Positions 4,918-6,702 of a DNA stretch of 6,702 nucleotides are shown here, piece after piece. The position numbers were made by a program, and so were the translations under genes. Within the stretch, counting starts at the first letter, position 1, and every line of letters begins with the position of its first letter. The DNA comes from Lachnoclostridium sp. UBA3775. GTDB taxonomy: Bacteria > Bacillota > Clostridia > Lachnospirales > Lachnospiraceae. The notes under the pieces are model-generated. The model was not told the DNA's origin and made no database searches. It worked only from the letters and a program-made list of their open reading frames with translations. Location of the stretch: contig DFFN01000127.1 of the NCBI GenBank assembly GCA_002369525.1, positions 1 to 6,702 of the forward strand, given 5' to 3'.

Positions 4918-5823
4918 ATGTGGCTTGCAAACGGATGGAAAGACTATGAGGTCATTGACTGCTCAGACGGGGAAAAACTCGAGCGCTGGGGAGACAAGCT
5001 GCTGATAAGGCCCGACCCTCAGGTCATTTGGAAAACCGAAAAAAAGGAAAAAGGATGGAAGAATTTTGACGGACATTATCACCGCAGCAACAAGGGCGGC
5101 GGTGAATGGGAGTTCAGAAATGCAACCGAGACATGGAATATCGGATATGATTTTGCATCGAGGAGGCTTCCGGGGGATAAAAAACTTTCGTTCCGTCTTC
5201 AGCCCTTTACCTTCAAACATACAGGTCTTTTTCCGGAACAGGCCGTAAACTGGGATTTCTTCGGGAAGCTGATAGCTGATGAAAAAGCGAAGGATCCGGG
5301 CAGGGAAATTAAGGTCCTGAACCTTTTTGCCTACACGGGAGGTGCGACTCTTGCCGCGGCGGCAGCGGGAGCTGCGGTAACCCACGTGGATGCCTCGAAA
5401 GGCATGGTGGGCTGGGCCAAGGAAAACGCAGCAATCTCTGGACTCGGAGATGCGCCGATAAGATATTTTGTCGATGACTGCGTGAAGCTTGTTGAAAGAG
5501 AGATAAGACGAGGCAATAAATATGACGGCATCATAATGGATCCGCCTTCCTACGGAAGAGGACCGAAGGGAGAGATCTGGAAAATAGAGGACTCGGTATA
5601 CGATTTTATAAAGCTTACCGAAGGGCTTGTTTCTGAGAAACCGCTGTTTTTCCTGCTTAATTCCTATACGACCGGTCTTCAGCCTGCCGTAATGAAATAT
5701 ATGCTTGAAACCGAAATTGTAAAAAAGCACGGAGGAAGAGCCGAAGCTGACGAAATCGGGCTTCCCGTTACAAGCACGGGACTGGTACTTCCGTGTGGGG
5801 CGAGTGCCAGAATAGTATTTTAG
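4918..5823 (+). CDS. Class I SAM-dependent methyltransferase, COG1092/RlmI-like
   Basis: A 301-residue Rossmann-fold methyltransferase, probably acting on RNA in the cytosol. An N-terminal part (1-100), rich in Trp and charged residues, carries SFRLQPFTFKHTGLFPEQAVNWDF at about 91-114, a hallmark of this family just before the catalytic domain. SAM-binding motif I is LNLFAYTGGATLAA at 134-147. An acidic ribose-binding residue follows in THVDASKGM (D158), then a VDDCVKL segment (D186/D187), and motif IV is MDPPSYGRGPKGE (DPPSYG at 208-213). It is shorter than E. coli RlmI (about 396 residues) and lacks a recognisable N-terminal PUA domain. Motif VI reads LLNSYTTG (246-253), without the Cys expected of an m5C enzyme, so the target base cannot be assigned. 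AAGGA at 4905-4909 sits 8 bases before the ATG. The next gene starts 23 bases after the stop, suggesting an operon. I find no convincing promoter after the pspA terminator. Confidence 0.9.
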   Translation: MWLANGWKDYEVIDCSDGEKLERWGDKLLIRPDPQVIWKTEKKEKGWKNFDGHYHRSNKGGGEWEFRNATETWNIGYDFASRRLPGDKKLSFRLQPFTFKHTGLFPEQAVNWDFFGKLIADEKAKDPGREIKVLNLFAYTGGATLAAAAAGAAVTHVDASKGMVGWAKENAAISGLGDAPIRYFVDDCVKLVEREIRRGNKYDGIIMDPPSYGRGPKGEIWKIEDSVYDFIKLTEGLVSEKPLFFLLNSYTTGLQPAVMKYMLETEIVKKHGGRAEADEIGLPVTSTGLVLPCGASARIVF

Positions 5824-5846
5824 ATGAGGTTTATGCAGAGGTTTGA

Positions 5847-6702
5847 ATGAAAGAGATCCTTGAAGAAGACAACAAAAACGAAGAAGGTCTTTCCGGTACA
5901 AGTCTGGCTGAGTCGGTGATCGACTCCGAAAACGCCGAAAAAGACAGGTTCAGCATTAAACAGCTGCCGGGGCTTCTGAAAAAATGGTGGATGATACCCG
6001 TCTACCTTTTCTTTGCGACGCTTCTTATCATTTTTATTTCAAGAGGTGACGAGAAGGACCTTTACAAGGCGCATTTTAAAGGCGAGAATGAGGTAACGAT
6101 CGGCGACGTTGACTATACGCTTCTCAGCAAGGATGACAAAGACAATTACATAGGCTCCTTTGTGAGTACCAAGCTTACCGCGCTTAAGGAGAAAAAGATC
6201 GCGACGATGCGTTCCTACATATTATATGTATCGGTCTTTTACTCGATAAAAGGTCTTGACGGGAATCTGGATTATGTCCTTGACGGGAAAAATTCGGTTT
6301 ATGTGAAGAGCAGTTTATATGATGAAGCCAAAGCATATTATGATAATGAGGACAATTTTGTTTCCTATAAAATGACCGGCAAATCAAAAAAGATGGAGGA
6401 TCTTAAGGATATAGATCCTGCATATGTCGAGAAGCTGAAAAAGCTTTTGGAAGACAAAGAGGGAAAAGAAGTGGTTTTTGATAAAGCCGTCATAACCGAA
6501 AACTATGCAACAAGGCGGGAAATATACGGCTTCTATGAAAACGGGGTTTTCTGCAGGGCAGCCCTGGAGCTTTTCAGGGATGAGGATAACAAGCTCTACA
6601 TTACAACAATGATGAAGGACGGCAAAAAAGAAAAGAGCGGGAAGTCAATTCTGTACGGAATCCGCCTGCCCGATGAGCTGGAAGGTTATTTTAAGGAAAA
6701 AT
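5847..6702 (+). CDS. Single-pass membrane protein of unknown function (3' end at or beyond window edge)
   Basis: An uninterrupted frame of 285 codons runs from ATG 5847 to the last base. I do not recognise the family. Residues 1-46 are acidic and then basic, predicted cytoplasmic, ending in LLKKWW. Residues 47-65 (WWMIPVYLFFATLLIIFIS) form one membrane helix, with the Lys pair before it indicating N-in topology. The remaining 220 residues would be extracytoplasmic, rich in Lys, Asp, Glu and Tyr, with no Cys pairs, sugar-binding or protease motif I can name. A segment near 183-195 (DPAYVEKLKKLLEDKEG) looks helical. AGAGG at 5837-5841 lies 5 bases before the ATG, and the gene follows the methyltransferase by 23 bases, so it is probably co-transcribed. 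The final base is a T after GAA AAA, so the stop could fall immediately beyond the edge, but this cannot be seen. Codon use resembles its neighbours and there is no sign of decay. Confidence 0.8.
   Translation, partial: MKEILEEDNKNEEGLSGTSLAESVIDSENAEKDRFSIKQLPGLLKKWWMIPVYLFFATLLIIFISRGDEKDLYKAHFKGENEVTIGDVDYTLLSKDDKDNYIGSFVSTKLTALKEKKIATMRSYILYVSVFYSIKGLDGNLDYVLDGKNSVYVKSSLYDEAKAYYDNEDNFVSYKMTGKSKKMEDLKDIDPAYVEKLKKLLEDKEGKEVVFDKAVITENYATRREIYGFYENGVFCRAALELFRDEDNKLYITTMMKDGKKEKSGKSILYGIRLPDELEGYFKEK

Noticed and set aside
4963..5901. Minus-strand open frame of 312 codons opposite the methyltransferase
   Set aside because: The plus strand carries clear methyltransferase motifs. The antisense product has no family features, is rich in Arg, Ser and Phe, and has no sensible promoter or ribosome binding site, so it is a shadow frame.

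Overview
The window looks like chromosomal DNA from a low-to-moderate-GC Gram-positive anaerobe of the Clostridia, most plausibly Lachnospiraceae or a close relative. The reasons are ClpX and EngB sequences of Firmicutes type, strong AGGAGG-like ribosome binding sites, frequent ATA, AGA and AGG codons, a DUF4364 protein, and an LTA-synthase-type extracellular enzyme of the kind common in Clostridia. The taxonomic call is inference; no rRNA or marker phylogeny is available here. I see no phage, IS element, CRISPR array, tRNA or rRNA.

Region 1 (1-1532, + strand) is a housekeeping operon: the C-terminal part of clpX (protein unfolding for ClpP), engB/ysxC (ribosome-assembly GTPase), and a small barstar-family gene one base after engB. 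The operon appears to end at a strong intrinsic terminator (1504-1532) that lies inside the 3' coding end of the convergent gene.

Region 2 (1462-4030) is a divergent pair. A DUF4364 winged-helix-like protein is on the minus strand, and an LTA-synthase/sulfatase-superfamily enzyme is on the plus strand. Their predicted promoters sit back-to-back in a 172-bp intergenic region. The enzyme has one N-terminal membrane anchor, a Pro/Thr-rich linker of about 139 residues and an extracytoplasmic catalytic domain.

Region 3 (4031-4894) is a monocistronic pspA-type gene (PspA/IM30/LiaH family, membrane-stress protein). It has a near-consensus extended -10 promoter and two small dyads upstream, and is closed by a GC-rich intrinsic terminator.

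Region 4 (4918-6702) starts a probable operon. It holds a COG1092-like SAM-dependent methyltransferase, followed 23 bp later by a single-pass membrane protein of unknown function that is still open at the window edge.

Taken together, the right-hand two thirds leans towards the cell envelope (LTA-type enzyme, PspA, anchored unknown protein), and the left third is conserved housekeeping. I found no convincing new multi-gene system. The most unusual points are the orphan barstar homologue with altered barnase-contact positions, the terminator nested in an opposing coding sequence, and the tethered one-TM architecture of the LTA-synthase-like enzyme.
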